DNA of 64,000 nucleotides from Phoebastria nigripes (Eukaryota > Chordata > Aves > Procellariiformes > Diomedeidae). Shown here in pieces: positions 63,291 to 64,000 of the stretch; the stretch's first letter is position 1; the number at the start of each line of letters is the position of its first letter. The stretch spans positions 452,775 to 516,774 of the forward strand of contig JAYKAV010000966.1 of the NCBI GenBank assembly GCA_035582835.1, read 5' to 3'. A program made the position numbers and the translations under genes. The notes under the pieces are model-generated. The model saw only the letters and a program-made list of their open reading frames with translations, was not told the origin of the DNA and did no database searches.

Positions 63291-64000
63291 CAACAAAAAT
63301 AAAGGGAGAATTCCAGCTTCCAGTTCCATTGGGAAAAGAAATGCAAGTTTCAAGAAAAGCTGTGATGACATCTTGCAAGCTTTAGCACTTTTCATCTGGC
63401 AAATTGTTATGTCTTGCATCTTGGCTGATTGCTTTCCTCCTTTTGAAAAACATTTGATTATTTTAGAAAATAATTTATTTTATTTCTTCCTAAGTGAAGA
63501 ACTTTTTTTAGTTCTCTAGTGAATTTATTTTGTGTATTATGCATTTTTAACTAGCAGCTCTCTGTTTCAAAACATATGTTTCTTCAGATTATTGACATTA
63601 ATAGACCACAGTATCAAGTTTGTCGTGTCACAATCTGTAGCCATGAAAAAAAAGTTATTGTATCAGTTATGGAGGATTATAGACTCTAAAAATAGGCAAG
63701 ATGAAAAGACTTGTCAAGAAAATTATATTAACCAAGATACATAGGAAAGAAAGCATATCAATTATAAATAGGTTTAAAAACCAGTATTACTGTTACCTTC
63801 TTTCAGCAAGAAAATTAATCTTTAAAATATCTCTCATCTGAGGCTCCTAAGGCTGTGACCTATTCAGGTGACAGTTTAATCTATAAAGATTGCATTTAAG
63901 CTTAAATAAACCATTTTACTTGCCACTGTAATAGACTGAGAGCTCATGGTCAGTGAATTATGAAGGGGAGTAACTTACTGGAGAATGAACAGTAATTTCT
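63291..64000. other. AT-rich intergenic sequence to window end
   Basis: Nothing beyond short chance open frames was seen. Confidence 0.4.

Noticed and set aside
63139..63519. 126-codon plus-strand frame
   Set aside because: Its first part is antisense to an ancient LINE 3' end. No protein family was recognised.
1..64000. CRISPR arrays, operons, prophage, rRNA or tRNA genes
   Set aside because: No regularly spaced direct repeats, ribosome-binding-site organised ORFs or conserved RNA gene sequences were seen. The window is intron-containing vertebrate DNA.

Overview
The window is vertebrate nuclear DNA, most likely from a bird. It contains one large multi-exon gene, CR1-type LINE remnants of several ages, and two LTR pieces of the kind common in modern bird genomes. 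The single protein gene I can identify is ZNF800. It lies on the minus strand with four coding exons at 24634-24694, 22281-22376, 18497-18640 and 13917-15682. These splice in phase to 688 codons and follow the vertebrate ZNF800 family from end to end. No bacterial-type features (operons, CRISPR, prophage) are present, and no rRNA, tRNA or small-RNA gene was recognised.

Layout. Positions 1-101 are the edge of an LTR in reverse orientation. From 102 to about 10.8 kb is the 3' flank of ZNF800, AT-rich, with one worn LINE remnant near 4.4 kb. A CpG-richer patch at 1.5-3.9 kb contains exon-like segments on the minus strand that I could not identify. From about 10.8 to 13.9 kb is the probable ZNF800 3' UTR, with a poly(A) signal at 10832-10837. 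From 13.9 to 24.7 kb are the ZNF800 coding exons and introns. From about 24.8 to 26.05 kb is the CpG-island promoter, broken by a 417-base assembly gap (25019-25435). From 26 to 64 kb I could confirm no gene. This flank holds an old CR1 (28.2-29.3 kb, minus), an LTR-like stretch (29.6-30.0 kb), a cluster of ancient LINE copies that appear nested (36.1-39.7 kb, plus), a young CR1 (49.27-50.18 kb, plus), a solo ERVL-like LTR (59.08-59.96 kb, plus) and another old LINE 3' end (62.9-63.3 kb, minus).

The points most worth following up are: a six-copy Lys-Ser-Thr-x repeat in ZNF800 that appears to be missing from the human protein; a 47-codon out-of-frame ORF with a near-perfect Kozak context starting in ZNF800 coding exon 1; a start-stop upstream ORF in the probable 5' UTR; a GGGCC-type repeat in the promoter; the nested LINE arrangement; and the unexplained exon-like patch at 1.5-3.9 kb. 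No new defence-type or enzymatic system was found. Family assignments rest on recognition by eye and memory of the families, not on database searches.
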